From Solidesulfovibrio sp. (lineage in GTDB: Bacteria; Desulfobacterota; Desulfovibrionia; Desulfovibrionales; Desulfovibrionaceae), in contig NZ_JARKOZ010000184.1 of the NCBI RefSeq assembly GCF_029978005.1, positions 1 through 53,715 on the forward strand: 53,715 bases of DNA, written 5' to 3'. The first letter of the stretch is position 1, and the number at the start of each line of letters is the position of its first letter. The position numbers were made by a program, and so were the translations under genes. This document shows, piece after piece, positions 25,167 through 34,612 of this stretch. Below the pieces are notes generated by a model. The model was not told the DNA's origin. It saw only the letters and a program-made list of their open reading frames with translations, and searched no databases.

Positions 25167-25718
25167 ATGGCCGGGGAAAAATACATCATCGTGGGCGATG
25201 TGGTCCGTGCCCACGGCATCCGGGGGGAAGTCTGCATCGACAGCCATGCCGACTCCCCCTCGTATTTCGAGAGGGGGGCCGTGGTGCGCCTGTCGCCCCG
25301 CCAGGCCCCGGGGCGCGGCCGCGACTACGCGGTGCGCGCCGCCCGCGTCCACAAGGAGCGCCTGCTCGTCAGCTTCGACGGCGTGCCGGACCGCAACGCC
25401 GCCGAGGCCCTGCGCGGCCTGGCCGTGTGCGTGCCGGCCTCGCGCCTGGACCCGCCCGATCCCGACGAAGTCTTCCTCCACGAACTGCTCGGCCTGCGCG
25501 TGCGTCTGGCCGGAGCCGCCCCCGCCGATCCGGACCTCGGCGTCCTCGAGGACGTCCGCGATTCCGGCGGCGCGGAGCTGTGGGTCATCCGCGACGCCGC
25601 CGGCAACGAGATCCTCTTTCCCGCCGCCGAGGAACTCGTTCCCGAGATCGACCTCGGGGCGCGCCTCGTGGTCATCGACCCGCCGCCGGGCCTGCTGGAG
25701 CTCTACCAGGGGAGCTGA
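25167..25718 (+). CDS. rimM: 16S rRNA processing protein RimM
   Basis: Binds S19 in the 30S head and assists 16S maturation. 183 residues from ATG 25167, the family's normal size. The start KYIIVGDVVRAHGIRGEVCI is typical, and the PRC-barrel C-terminal domain (DPDEVFLHELLGLRVRL, ending IDPPPGLLELY) is complete. A GTG at 25131 would add 12 residues without homology; neither has a clear ribosome site. It is the last gene of this operon: the expected trmD and rplS do not follow. Confidence 0.93.
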   Translation: MAGEKYIIVGDVVRAHGIRGEVCIDSHADSPSYFERGAVVRLSPRQAPGRGRDYAVRAARVHKERLLVSFDGVPDRNAAEALRGLAVCVPASRLDPPDPDEVFLHELLGLRVRLAGAAPADPDLGVLEDVRDSGGAELWVIRDAAGNEILFPAAEELVPEIDLGARLVVIDPPPGLLELYQGS

Positions 25719-25747
25719 CCCCCGGCCGCCGGCCTGCCCCGACCGGG

Positions 25748-25784
25748 CGCGTTCTGTCCCGAGCGGACGCGTTCTGTCCCGAGC
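25748..25784 (+). repeat. Tandem 17-base direct repeat
   Basis: CGCGTTCTGTCCCGAGC occurs exactly at 25748-25764 and again at 25768-25784, a period of 20 bases, downstream of rimM. Confidence 0.7.
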
Positions 25785-25972
25785 CGCGGCCTGGCCGTGG
25801 AACAGGCTCATGGCCGGGCGCGGCCATCGCGCCCCTGTCTCCGTCCCTGCCGGACGACCTCTCGCCGGCGGCTGTTTCCTTCGCATCCCCGTCGTCATCC
25901 GACACCCGGTCGGGCGACGGCCTGGGCGTCGTCGCCGCGCCCCCGTGCGCCGCGCCCGGTCCCTTGCCCAAT

Positions 25973-26000
25973 AAAAAAGCCCGGCCGAGGCCGGGCTTTT
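25973..26000. terminator. Bidirectional intrinsic terminator
   Basis: GCCCGGC (25979-25985) and GCCGGGC (25990-25996) with a CGAG loop, flanked by six A on the left and four T on the right. It can end both the rimM operon and the opposing LysM gene. Confidence 0.88.
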
Positions 26001-26020
26001 CGCGTCTCGGGAGCCCCCGC

Positions 26021-27373
26021 CTACTGGCAGAGCTTTTCCTTCTTGGCGCTGTCGAGGAGTTCGCAGTCGCCCAGCGTGCAGGACTTCTGGTAGTCCTGGC
26101 ACATGGGGCCGTACTGCTTGAGGTGCAGGTAGGTGAAGCCGCGCCCCTTGTAGTAGTCGGCCTCGTTGGGGCCGAAACTGATGGCCTTGTTGAAGTCCTC
26201 GATGGCCTGCTGGTACTTCTCGGTCCGGGTACGGCTTAAGCCCCGCATGGAGTAGGCCAGGGCGAAGTTGGGGTTCTTCTCGATGGCCTTGGTGTAGTCG
26301 TCGATGGCCTTGGGGTACTGCTTGAGGTAGTAGTTGGCGTGACCCCGGCTGGCGAAGTAGTCGGCCCGGTTGGGGTTGAGCTTGATGGCCTTGTCGAAGC
26401 TCTCCACGGCCTTCTGGAACTTGTTCTGCTTGCCGAACTCGATGCCTTTCTCGAAGGCGGCCTCGGCGTCGGCGGTCTCGCGGCTCTCGGGCAGGGAGGG
26501 CGTGGCCTCGGGCGCGGCCTTGGCGCGCGAGGGCTTCTCGGGCAGGGCCGCCGGCTCCTCGACCACGGGCGGGGCCTGCCGGGCCGGGGCCTGGCGCACG
26601 GGCGCGGCCTCCTCGGGCTCCTCGACCGTCTTGCCCTTGCTGAGGGGCACGACCAGCTTCTGGCCGGAGTGCAGCTTCTTGCCCATGTCGGGATTGAGCC
26701 GGGCCAGCTCCTTGGGACTGATGTGGAACTTGCGGGCCACCGAGTCCACCGTGTCCTTGCGGTGGGCGGTGTAGGTGCTGTGGGCCTCGGGTTCGGCGGC
26801 CTTGTGGGACTTGGCCTGGGATTTCTCGGCCGGCTCGGCCTTGGCCGCGGAAGCGGGCGCGGGGCCGCCGGGCAGGGCGATCTCCTGCCCCACGCCCATG
26901 CGGCTGGGGTTGAGGCCCTTGTTGGCCTTGAGCAGGTCGTCCACGGACACGCCGTGCTTGCTGGCGATGGAGCCCAGGGTGTCGCCCTTCTTGACCGTGT
27001 AGTGTCCGCCGCCCTTGGTCGGCGCGGACTTGGGCTCCTTTTCCTGGCGACGGTCCCGGTCCTCGGCGGCGCGCTCCTTGCGCGAGCTGGGTTCGGACTT
27101 CTTGTCGGCCTTGTCCTTTTTCGATTCCTTGGCCGGTTCGGCCTTGGACGAGGAGCCGCCGGGGATGGTCAGCGAGTCGCCGATCTTCATCTTGCTCGGC
27201 TTGAGACCCTTGTTGGCCTTGAGCAGATCGTCCACGGAAATGTTGTGCTTCTTGGCTATGGAGAGCGGCGTGTCGCCGGCTTGCACGGTATAGGCCCGGG
27301 CGGAGCCGGGACTGGCGGTGGCGAGAAGGCTCAGGCAGAGCATGGTCAAAAGGAGGCGAGACAATCGAGGCAT
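26021..27373 (-). CDS. Secreted LysM and TPR repeat protein
   Basis: 450 residues with a signal peptide (about 1-27, cleavage after SARA). Three LysM modules that bind peptidoglycan glycan follow, at about 28-72 (YTVQAGDTPLSIAKKHNI), 124-168 and 202-246. Between them lie charged Lys/Glu/Ser linkers. An Ala/Pro/Glu-rich segment leads to TPR repeats (about 305-425) and a short cysteine-rich end (PMCQDYQKSCTLGDC). The protein is expected in the periplasm, tethered to the wall and offering a TPR platform for other proteins. The start at 27373 has AAGGTGG upstream. Confidence 0.9.
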   Translation of the reverse strand: MPRLSRLLLTMLCLSLLATASPGSARAYTVQAGDTPLSIAKKHNISVDDLLKANKGLKPSKMKIGDSLTIPGGSSSKAEPAKESKKDKADKKSEPSSRKERAAEDRDRRQEKEPKSAPTKGGGHYTVKKGDTLGSIASKHGVSVDDLLKANKGLNPSRMGVGQEIALPGGPAPASAAKAEPAEKSQAKSHKAAEPEAHSTYTAHRKDTVDSVARKFHISPKELARLNPDMGKKLHSGQKLVVPLSKGKTVEEPEEAAPVRQAPARQAPPVVEEPAALPEKPSRAKAAPEATPSLPESRETADAEAAFEKGIEFGKQNKFQKAVESFDKAIKLNPNRADYFASRGHANYYLKQYPKAIDDYTKAIEKNPNFALAYSMRGLSRTRTEKYQQAIEDFNKAISFGPNEADYYKGRGFTYLHLKQYGPMCQDYQKSCTLGDCELLDSAKKEKLCQ

Positions 27374-28210
27374 AGCACCACCTTAGCGCTGACAGTTTAC
27401 GAGCGGAGCCGGATGGCGGATACGAAACCGAAGATTCCTGTGTAGACTACCTCGGTCGATGGGGCAATGTTTTTCGGAAGTTGAAAAATTACAAGATGAT
27501 GAAATGTTTGTTCATGTTCCGGCTGCGTTACGCGTTGCAGCCGGGGTGGTGCCTGCGGCCAAGGCCGGGAATCTGCCGTCGCGCCGCTCCATGAACAAGG
27601 ATCGGTACGGCCTGTCCGTCGTCCCCTGCACCTGCTACGACCACGACCTGGTGGCCACGCCCGTTCGCGATGACGCCGGCAAGGGTTTGCCGCCGATTCG
27701 CAGTGCCTGCGCTTCGGCCTCCAGCTCGCCACGCCCGGCAACCCCAAGGTCCTGCCGGCCGGACTGCGGCTCCTGCGCCCGGGGTCGGGCGCAAGTCCGG
27801 CTTCGGCGAATACCGGCAGCGGCTGCACGAGGACGTCTGCTTCAGCGGCAAGCTGCGCCGGGTGGGGCTGGCCCTGCGGCTTCTGCCGGAGCCCGAGGCC
27901 AGGCAGGTGCGCCGGCTGTCGCGACGGACCATGGTGCGTCGGGGCAGGAGCTTGGCGCGGTCTTCGGCGCGGACATGGCCGCCTTGGGGTGTCCGCCCCC
28001 GGCCGTTCCGCCGCGTCCCTTTTCCGAGGCGGTGGCCGCAGGAGCGCGCTCCGTCATGCCCGAGGCTTTCGCGGCGGCGGTCACCGACGCCCTGCCGCAT
28101 CTCCTGGCCGGGGACCGGCGGCAGGACTGGCGCTTCTCCTTCTACGACGCCGCGTCCGGCCAGAGCGAGGCGGCCCCTGTCGAAGCGCGTGAACGGCCGC
28201 GTCCGTTGCG
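27374..28210. other. 837-base region without an intact gene
   Basis: The first 160 bases include an AT-richer stretch (27459-27530) that may hold the LysM gene promoter. The remainder is a high-GC stretch with coding-like segments in all three plus-strand frames, described as a possible pseudogene. Confidence 0.5.
27591..28210 (+). pseudogene. Possible frameshifted gene, family not recognised
   Basis: Coding-like segments occur in succession in different frames. From ATG 27591 the frame reads NKDRYGLSVVPCTCYDHDLV. From about 27690 another frame gives LRFGLQLATPGNPKVLPAGL. From about 27800 a third gives FGEYRQRLHEDVCFSGKLRR. From about 27950 the first frame returns with ELGAVFGADMAALG and FSEAVAAGARSVMPEAF. 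Each is plausible protein and none runs through, as expected of a gene with two or three frameshifts. The 3' end meets the copper ATPase terminus and no natural stop is seen. High GC makes false coding-like frames common, so this is tentative. Confidence 0.3.
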
Positions 28211-30712
28211 TCAGTCGATGGGGTGCGGCGTGAAGAAGCGCAGGCGCAGGGCGTTGGTGACCACGGTGAAGGACGACAGCGCCATGGCCGCGCCGGCGAT
28301 CATGGGGTTGAGCGTCGGGCCGCCGAAGATGTGCAGCGCCCCGGCGGCCACCGGGATGCCGATGGTGTTGAAGGCGAAGGCCCAGAAGAGGTTCTGCTTG
28401 ATGTTGGCGATGACCGCCCGGGACAGGGCCAGGGCCGCCGGCACGCCGCGCAGGTCGTTTCGCATGAGCACCACGTCGCAGGACTCCACGGCCACGTCGA
28501 TGCCCGAGCCCATGGCCATGCCGAGGTCGGCGGCGGCCAGGGCCGGGGCGTCGTTGATGCCGTCGCCGACCATGGCCACCTTGCGGCCCGTGCGCATGAA
28601 GCGGCCGATTTCCTCGGCCTTGCGCTCGGGCAGCACCCGGGCGATCACTTCCTTGACGCCGAGCCTGCGGGCCACGGCCTTGGCCGTGCGCGCGTCGTCG
28701 CCGGTGAGCATGGCCACGGCCACGCCGTCGCGGGCAAGCGCCGCGACCACGGCCGCCGCCTCGGGCCGGGGCGTGTCGGCCACGGCGAGAAGCCCGGCGA
28801 AGGTTCCGTCCACGGCCACGCGCACGGGCGACTTGCCCTCGTCGGCGAGCTTGGCTTCGTCGGCGTCGGCGGCCGTGCCGGCGAAGACGCCCTGTTCGGC
28901 CAGAAGCGCCGCCGTGCCGACCAGCACCTCGCGTCCGGCCACCCGCGCCGCCACGCCCTTGCCCGGATGGGCCTCGAAGCGCTCGGGCGCGGCCAGGGGC
29001 AGGCCCCGGGCCTCGGCCGCCGCCGTCACGGCCCGGGCCAGGGGATGCTCCGAGCGGGCCTCGGCCGCCGCCGCCAGGGGCAGCAGATCCTCGGCCGGGA
29101 AGCCCTCGGCCGCGACCACGTCGGTCAGCTCGGGCCGGCCGTGGGTCAGCGTGCCGGTCTTGTCGAAGACCACCACGCCCACGTCGCCGGCGGTCTGCAG
29201 CGCCGCCCCGGATTTGACCAGGATGCCCAGGCGCGCCCCGCGCCCCATGCCGACCATGATGGAGGTGGGCACGGCCAGGCCCATGGCGCAGGGGCAGGCG
29301 ATGACCATGACCGCGACGAACACGCGCAGCGAAAAGGAAAAGCCCGCCCCGCCCAGGAAATACCAGCCGAGCCCCGCCGCCACGGCCACGGCCATGACCG
29401 CCGGCACGAAATAAAAGCTCACGGTGTCGGCCAGGTTGGCGATGGGCGCCTTGGAGCCCTGGGCCTGGCGCACCAGGGCCACGATGCGCGCAAGCGTCGT
29501 GTCCTCGCCCACGCGCGTGGCCCGCATGACCAGTGCTCCGGTGGAGTTCTGGGTGCCGCCGGACAGGGCGTCGCCCGGCCCCTTGGCCACGGGGATCGGC
29601 TCGCCCGTGAGCATGGCCTCGTCCACCCGCGATTCCCCCTCGGCCACGATTCCGTCCACGGGCACGCGCTCGCCCGGTCGCACGAGGAGCGTGTCCCCGA
29701 CCTCGACTTCGGCCAGCGGCACGGTCTCCTGCGCGTCGCCCCGCACCAGCGTGGCCGTGTCCGGGGCCAGGCGCATGAGCGCGGCGATGGCTCCCGAGGT
29801 CTTGAACTTGGCCGCGGCTTCCAGGTACTTGCCGAGGCTGATCATGGCCAAAAGCACGCCGGCGGATTCGAAATAGAGGTCCATGGCCCGGGCGCCCGGG
29901 TCCGAGCCGGCCAGGATCAGGGCGAGATTGGCCAGGCTGTAGGCCAGGGCCGCGCCCGTGCCCATGGCCACCAGGCTGTCCATGTTGGGGCCGCCGCGCA
30001 AAAGCGCCGGGATGCCGTCGAGGTAGAAGCGCCGGCCGATCCAGACGATGGGCAGGGTCAGCGCCAACTGGGCCAGGGCGAAGGTCGCCGGCGCGGCGTC
30101 CGGGTGCAGGAAGTGCGGCAGGGGCAGGCCCAGCATGTGGCCCATGGAAAGCGTCAGCAGCAGCGCGCCGAGTACCAGGGCCGGAACCAGGGCGCGCTTC
30201 TGGCCGGCCAGGGCCTCCCGGGCCTGCTTCTGGCGGGCGGCGAAGGCCCCGCCGCCGTCCTTGGCCGGCGTAGCGCCGAAACCGAGGTCCGCGATGGCCT
30301 CCCGCAACTTCCGGCGCGAGAGCACGGACGGGTCGAAGGTGAACACGCCCGTCTCGTCGGCCAGGTTCACCGCGGCCGAGACCATGCCCGGCAGCCGGCC
30401 GGTCACGCGCTCGATGCGCGTGGAGCAGGCGGCGCAGTGCATGCCGGAGATGGCCAGTTCCACGGTGGCGTTTTCCGGGGCGGGCTCGCCCAGGGAAAAG
30501 CCCAGGTCCGCCACCCGGGCGCGGATGGCGTCGAGGCTGGCGACCTGCGGATCGTAGCGCAGGCGCAGGGTCTCGTCGGCCAGGTTGACGTCGGCCTCGG
30601 CCACGCCGGGAACGGTCCGCAGGACGCGTTCGATGCGGGCCGAACAGGCGGCGCAATGCATGCCGGAGACCGGAAGCAGCAGGGAGACGGACGTGGCGTC
30701 GGATGTTTCCAT
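28211..30712 (-). CDS. copA: Copper-translocating P1B-type ATPase
   Basis: Exports Cu+ across the inner membrane at the cost of ATP. 833 residues. Two N-terminal metal-binding domains each carry GMHCAACS (C20/C23 and C93/C96). The transmembrane metal site is CPC at 473-475. The phosphorylation motif is DKTGT with D517, with SEHPLA in the nucleotide domain and [16 protein letters not shown] in the hinge. The last membrane pair has [11 protein letters not shown], typical of the Cu+ group. An ATG at 30730 could add six residues; neither start has a good ribosome site. No metal regulator gene lies beside it. Confidence 0.94.
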   Translation of the reverse strand: METSDATSVSLLLPVSGMHCAACSARIERVLRTVPGVAEADVNLADETLRLRYDPQVASLDAIRARVADLGFSLGEPAPENATVELAISGMHCAACSTRIERVTGRLPGMVSAAVNLADETGVFTFDPSVLSRRKLREAIADLGFGATPAKDGGGAFAARQKQAREALAGQKRALVPALVLGALLLTLSMGHMLGLPLPHFLHPDAAPATFALAQLALTLPIVWIGRRFYLDGIPALLRGGPNMDSLVAMGTGAALAYSLANLALILAGSDPGARAMDLYFESAGVLLAMISLGKYLEAAAKFKTSGAIAALMRLAPDTATLVRGDAQETVPLAEVEVGDTLLVRPGERVPVDGIVAEGESRVDEAMLTGEPIPVAKGPGDALSGGTQNSTGALVMRATRVGEDTTLARIVALVRQAQGSKAPIANLADTVSFYFVPAVMAVAVAAGLGWYFLGGAGFSFSLRVFVAVMVIACPCAMGLAVPTSIMVGMGRGARLGILVKSGAALQTAGDVGVVVFDKTGTLTHGRPELTDVVAAEGFPAEDLLPLAAAAEARSEHPLARAVTAAAEARGLPLAAPERFEAHPGKGVAARVAGREVLVGTAALLAEQGVFAGTAADADEAKLADEGKSPVRVAVDGTFAGLLAVADTPRPEAAAVVAALARDGVAVAMLTGDDARTAKAVARRLGVKEVIARVLPERKAEEIGRFMRTGRKVAMVGDGINDAPALAAADLGMAMGSGIDVAVESCDVVLMRNDLRGVPAALALSRAVIANIKQNLFWAFAFNTIGIPVAAGALHIFGGPTLNPMIAGAAMALSSFTVVTNALRLRFFTPHPID

Positions 30713-30720
30713 GTCGTTGG

Positions 30721-30736
30721 TGATAATCATTTTCGA
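30721..30736 (-). promoter_or_regulatory. Fur-box-like sequence at the start of the copper ATPase gene
   Basis: TGATAATCATTTTCGA at 30721-30736 contains a perfect 9-base palindrome TGATAATCA and resembles half of the Fur consensus. It overlaps the alternative ATG at 30730. It is weak evidence on its own. Confidence 0.25.
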
Positions 30737-30833
30737 AAGGGAAGCAAATACGGGCGTTGCGCCGGGGCGAGGCTGGCAATCAGGCGGCTTTGAGGATATG
30801 CACGGAAAAAGAGACGGCAAAGGAGCCCGGGGC

Positions 30834-31199
30834 ATGCAATCCGACATGATGGCTTCCTTTTGGGAAGCGCAAGGTCGCGAACCGAACAGATGGGAACGGC
30901 TTCGCGACGTTTTCGAGAAACTGTCCATGGTGTTGGACATGCCCTCGCTGTGCCCGGGGGGCGTCGACGATCTGCTGGAACAACTGGAACAACGTCTGCT
31001 CGAGGCCGAACAGCTGTTTCCGGAACCGGATTGGCTGTCCGTGGACACGGCCACTCCCGAGGGACTCGAGACGTACTGCGCCAACCACGTCGGGGCGTTG
31101 CTTGGGGTATTGATCCGGGCCGTGGAGACGCTTTCCGAGGAGCGGGCCGCGGAGGCCGCCTCCTGCCTGGGCGCGGGAGGCGGAAGCGCCGAGGCCTGA
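30834..31199 (+). CDS. Small acidic helical protein of unknown function
   Basis: 121 residues, not recognised. It begins [14 protein letters not shown] and is helical and acidic in the centre ([18 protein letters not shown]), then has a hydrophobic helix [14 protein letters not shown] and an Ala/Gly/Ser end. It contains cysteines at three scattered positions but no metal motif. AAAGGAG at 30819-30825, eight bases before ATG 30834, is a strong ribosome site and rules out the earlier ATG at 30798. It is divergent from the copper ATPase gene with 103 bases between, so a shared control region is possible. Confidence 0.75.
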   Translation: MQSDMMASFWEAQGREPNRWERLRDVFEKLSMVLDMPSLCPGGVDDLLEQLEQRLLEAEQLFPEPDWLSVDTATPEGLETYCANHVGALLGVLIRAVETLSEERAAEAASCLGAGGGSAEA

Positions 31200-31272
31200 G
31201 GCGGTGGAGAGGTTTTCCCCGAGGCCGGACGGGCGGCCGCGGGGGGCGGCGGCAGGCGCGCGCCGCAAAGAG

Positions 31273-31300
31273 AAAAGGGGTCATGCTTGCGCATAACCCC
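31273..31300 (-). terminator. Terminator of the tRNA-Pro gene
   Basis: On the minus strand GGGGTTATGC pairs with GCATGACCCC (one T.G pair) around a GCAA loop, followed by TTTT then a T-rich stretch. It begins 10 bases after the CCA end of the tRNA. Confidence 0.88.
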
Positions 31301-31310
31301 TTGAAAAGTC

Positions 31311-31388
31311 TGGTCGGGATGAGAGGATTCGAACCTCCGACTTCTGCGTCCCGAACGCAGCGCTCTAGCCAGACTGAGCCACATCCCG
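31311..31388 (-). tRNA. tRNA-Pro (anticodon CGG)
   Basis: A complete cloverleaf with the CCA end encoded in the gene (31311-31313). The 7-bp acceptor stem is CGGGATG/CATCCCG. The D arm closes with GCTC/GAGC. The anticodon stem CTGCG/CGCAG encloses TTCGGGA, giving anticodon CGG, which reads CCG codons. The T loop is the standard TTCGAAT. It is a single-copy, stand-alone unit with its own candidate promoter and terminator. Confidence 0.97.
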
Positions 31389-31402
31389 ACGTGGAAGAAG
31401 AG

Positions 31403-31431
31403 CCTTTAGACCATCGCACGGGCTTTGGCAA
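31403..31431 (-). promoter_or_regulatory. Candidate promoter of tRNA-Pro
   Basis: On the minus strand TTGCCA (complement of 31426-31431), a 17-base spacer and TAAAGG (complement of 31403-31408), ending 15 bases before the tRNA. Confidence 0.55.
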
Positions 31432-31444
31432 GCACTAATGTCGG

Positions 31445-31473
31445 TTGTCAGAACGGCCGGAGTCATCTAATCA
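31445..31473 (+). promoter_or_regulatory. Candidate promoter of the chemotaxis operon
   Basis: TTGTCA at 31445-31450, 17 bases, TAATCA at 31468-31473, about 80 bases before cheB. It is divergent from the tRNA promoter. Confidence 0.5.
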
Positions 31474-31551
31474 TGGTCAACGGCACGGGCCGTCCGGACG
31501 CCGCCGCCCTGGCGGGCTTCGAGACAGGCCGCCAGGCCTCAGGAGACAGGC

Positions 31552-32655
31552 GTGATCAAGGTAGTGGTGGTCGATGATTCGGCCTTCATGCGCAAGGCCC
31601 TTGCGGCCATGCTGGGCAAGGACCCCGAGATAGAAGTCGTGGCCACGGCCCGCGACGGGGAGGAGGGGCTGGAGATGATCCGGCGCCACCAGCCCGACGT
31701 GGTCACCATGGACATCGAGATGCCGCGCATGGACGGGCTGACGGCCCTGCGGCACGTCATGATGGAAATGCCGCGCCCGGTGCTCATGGTCAGTTCCCTG
31801 ACCACCGAGGGGGCCGAGGCCACGCTGAAGGCCATGGAGCTCGGGGCCGTGGACTTCATCCCCAAACAGCTTTCCAAGGTGTCCCTGGACATCGTCAAGA
31901 TCGAGGACGAACTGCGGGCCAAGGTGAAGACCATCGCCCGCCGCCGCATGAGCCATTTGGCCAGGGCCTCCCTGGCCGGCCGGTCCCGGCCGGCCGGCCC
32001 GTCCGCCTCGGGAACCCCGGCCGCGGCGACGTCCGGGGCCGAACGCGCGCCGCGCCAGGCCGTCCGGCCGTCCGGCTCCCAGTGCCGGGACCTGGTGGCC
32101 ATCGGCGTGTCCACGGGCGGACCGCCGGCGGTGCAGAAGATGCTCTCCGTGCTGCCCCAGGATTTTCCGGCCGGCATCCTCATCGCCCAGCACATGCCCG
32201 CCGCCTTCACCGGGCCCTTCGCCAAGCGCCTCGACGGCGTATGCCGCATCGCGGTCAAGGAGGCCGAGGACGGCGAACGGCTCCAGCACGGCGTGGCCTA
32301 CGTGGCTCCGGGCGGCCGGCATCTGCGCATCGACCAGAAAGTCAGCCGCATCGACGTGCGGGTGGTCGACGAACCCCGCGAAGCCTTGTACAAGCCGTCG
32401 GCCACGGTGCTGTTCGATTCCGTGGCGGGGGGCGTGGGCCGTCGGGCCCTCGGCGTCGTGCTGACCGGCATGGGCAGCGACGGCCTCGAGGGCATGCGCG
32501 CGCTCAAGACCAAGGGCGGGCGGGCCCTGGCCCAGTCCGACTCCACCTGCGTGGTCTACGGCATGCCCAAGGCCATCGTGGACGCGGGCCTGGCCGACGA
32601 GATCGTGGACATCGACGACATGGGCGAAGCAATCCTCCAAAACCTCTACAAATGA
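31552..32655 (+). CDS. cheB: Chemotaxis response regulator protein-glutamate methylesterase CheB
   Basis: Removes methyl groups from chemoreceptors when phosphorylated by CheA, giving adaptation. 367 residues from GTG 31552, which has AGGAG six bases upstream. The receiver domain has its phospho-acceptor at D54 (VTMDIEMPRMDG). After an Ala/Pro/Ser-rich linker (about 140-178) comes the methylesterase with its triad S187 (GVSTGGP), H214 (AQHMPA) and D310 (LTGMGSDG). It opens the seven-gene chemotaxis operon; the next gene starts after 31 bases. Confidence 0.96.
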   Translation: MIKVVVVDDSAFMRKALAAMLGKDPEIEVVATARDGEEGLEMIRRHQPDVVTMDIEMPRMDGLTALRHVMMEMPRPVLMVSSLTTEGAEATLKAMELGAVDFIPKQLSKVSLDIVKIEDELRAKVKTIARRRMSHLARASLAGRSRPAGPSASGTPAAATSGAERAPRQAVRPSGSQCRDLVAIGVSTGGPPAVQKMLSVLPQDFPAGILIAQHMPAAFTGPFAKRLDGVCRIAVKEAEDGERLQHGVAYVAPGGRHLRIDQKVSRIDVRVVDEPREALYKPSATVLFDSVAGGVGRRALGVVLTGMGSDGLEGMRALKTKGGRALAQSDSTCVVYGMPKAIVDAGLADEIVDIDDMGEAILQNLYK

Positions 32656-32686
32656 CGGGCCCCCAGGGGCCGGGCGAGGACGCGGC

Positions 32687-34609
32687 ATGGCGGACTGCAA
32701 GGATCTTTGCCAAAGGCTTGGCAGCGACGACACGGACGTGCTTCGCGACGCCGCGTACGAAGCCGGCGAGAGCGGCTGCGTGGAGGCCGTCGGGCACCTG
32801 GCCAGGCTTTTGTGCTCGCGCAACCTCGGCGTGCAGGAGGCGGCGGACAGGGCGCTGCGCAAGATCGGCGGCAAGGAGGTCGTGGCCGCGGTCAAGCCGC
32901 TCCTGCGCTCCGACGACGCCCCCACCCGCAACGCTTCCATGGACATCCTGCGGGCCGTGGGCGTCCAGGATTTCCCCACGCTCATCGAACTGCTCCACGA
33001 CGCGGACCCCGACATCCGCATCTTCGCCTCGGACATCCTGGGCTCCACGGACTCCAGGCTGGCCGTGGCCCCGCTGTGCGAGGCCCTGCTCAAGGACCAC
33101 GAGGTCAACGTCCGCTACCAGGCGGCGGTGAGCCTCGGCGAGCTGGCCTTCGCCGATGCCTCCTCGTGTCTGGGCAAGGCCATGGAGGACGACGAGTGGG
33201 TCCAGTTCGCGGTCATCGAGGCTCTGGCCAAGATCCGCGACGCCTCCTCGGTGGGGGCGCTGGTCAAGGCCCTGGACAGGAGCTCGGACCTGGTCGCCTC
33301 CATGATCGTGGACGCCCTGGGCGAGATCGGCAACATCAAGGCCGTGACCATGCTGCTCAAGCGCATGGACGCCTCGCCCGAGGTCCTTCGCAACAAGATC
33401 GTCAAGGCCGTGGTGCGCATCCTCGGTGGCAAGGCCCTCTCCTTGCTGTCGGCGGCCGAGCGGGAGCGGTTTCGGGAATACCTGCTGGCGGCCCTTGCCG
33501 ACGACGAGGAGGACGTCCAGGACGCGGCCGTGTCGGGACTGGGCTCCGTCGGCGGCGAGGCCGCGGCGACGGCGGTCCTGGCCCACGCCGCCCGCATCGA
33601 CCGGGACCGGCATCCGGAACGCTACGAGCATGCCGTGGCCGCCATGCGGGAGATGGGGCTCACGGAAGCCCTGGGCCGGGCCCTGCGCGAGGGCGGCGAC
33701 GCCAGGCGCATGGTGGCCCTGGACGTGCTGGCCGCGCTGCCCTGCGCCGCCTGCTCGGGCCTGCTCATGGACGCCTTCGCCGACCTGCCCGAGGAGATGC
33801 GCCCGGCCGCCGCCCATGCCCTGGCCGCCATCGCCGGCGAGGAGGCGGCCGCATTCTTCCTGGAGCTGCTCGGCGGCGACGACGAGGCCCTGCTGCTCGA
33901 GGCCGTGTCCTTCCTCGGCGGCAAGCTGCGCCTGCCCGCCGCCGGCGAGGCCGTCTTCGCCCTGCTCGGCCATCCCTCGGCCGCGGTCACGGAAGCGGCC
34001 CTGGATGCCTGCGTGGCCATCGGCGGCGAGGGCCTCGACGCCCGATTCCGCGAAATGTTCGCCAGCGACGAGCCCATGGAGCGTCTGATGGCCGTGTACG
34101 CCCTGGGCAAGATGGGCGTGCGCGACCACATGGACGTGATCCGCTCCGCCCTGTCCGACGAGGTGCCGGACATCCGCAAGATCGCCCTGGAGGCCCTGGC
34201 CGAGATGTGCGGCCACGAGGAGGAGGGGCTGCCGCTGATCGTGGCCGGCCTGTCCGACGAGAACCGCGACGTGCGCCTGGCCGTGGTCGAGCTCCTGGGC
34301 GGCTGCGACAGCGACAAGATCTATCCTTACCTCGAGCAGGCCCTGTCCGATACGGACGACTGGGTGCGCATCAGGGCCCTGGAGGCGCTCGGCAACCGCG
34401 GCGAGCGCGACGCGGTGCCGCGCCTTCTGGAGCTGGCCGGGGAACCGAGCAAGCTCGTGGCGCTCAAGGCCGTGGAAGTGCTGGGCGAGATCGGCGGCCC
34501 GGCGGCGTTCGAAGGGCTCCTGCGCCTGGGCGCGGGCGACGACCCGGAACTGGTCGCCGCCGTGGAGGCGGCCATAGCCAGACTGCGGGACGAGCAAGGG
34601 GAGCGCTAG
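32687..34609 (+). CDS. HEAT-repeat protein of the chemotaxis operon
   Basis: 640 residues built almost entirely of about 30-residue helical pairs of HEAT/PBS-lyase type. Examples are VVAAVKPLLRSDDAPTRNA, IPLAL-type helices, and repeated D...VR..A...LG patterns such as DIRIFASDILGSTDSRLAVA. There are no cysteine, nucleotide or membrane motifs, so it is a cytoplasmic protein-binding scaffold. It sits between cheB and cheR with gaps of 31 and 3 bases and clearly belongs to the operon. Its partner is unknown; CheB, CheR, CheA or a receptor are candidates. It is not among the universal chemotaxis proteins. Confidence 0.9.
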   Translation: MADCKDLCQRLGSDDTDVLRDAAYEAGESGCVEAVGHLARLLCSRNLGVQEAADRALRKIGGKEVVAAVKPLLRSDDAPTRNASMDILRAVGVQDFPTLIELLHDADPDIRIFASDILGSTDSRLAVAPLCEALLKDHEVNVRYQAAVSLGELAFADASSCLGKAMEDDEWVQFAVIEALAKIRDASSVGALVKALDRSSDLVASMIVDALGEIGNIKAVTMLLKRMDASPEVLRNKIVKAVVRILGGKALSLLSAAERERFREYLLAALADDEEDVQDAAVSGLGSVGGEAAATAVLAHAARIDRDRHPERYEHAVAAMREMGLTEALGRALREGGDARRMVALDVLAALPCAACSGLLMDAFADLPEEMRPAAAHALAAIAGEEAAAFFLELLGGDDEALLLEAVSFLGGKLRLPAAGEAVFALLGHPSAAVTEAALDACVAIGGEGLDARFREMFASDEPMERLMAVYALGKMGVRDHMDVIRSALSDEVPDIRKIALEALAEMCGHEEEGLPLIVAGLSDENRDVRLAVVELLGGCDSDKIYPYLEQALSDTDDWVRIRALEALGNRGERDAVPRLLELAGEPSKLVALKAVEVLGEIGGPAAFEGLLRLGAGDDPELVAAVEAAIARLRDEQGER

Positions 34610-34612
34610 TCC

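Larger units (their letters stand above)
25719..26020. other. Intergenic region after rimM
   Basis: 302 bases between convergent genes. It holds a 17-base direct repeat (25748-25784) and a bidirectional terminator (25973-26000). No remnant of trmD or rplS can be read in any frame. Confidence 0.6.
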
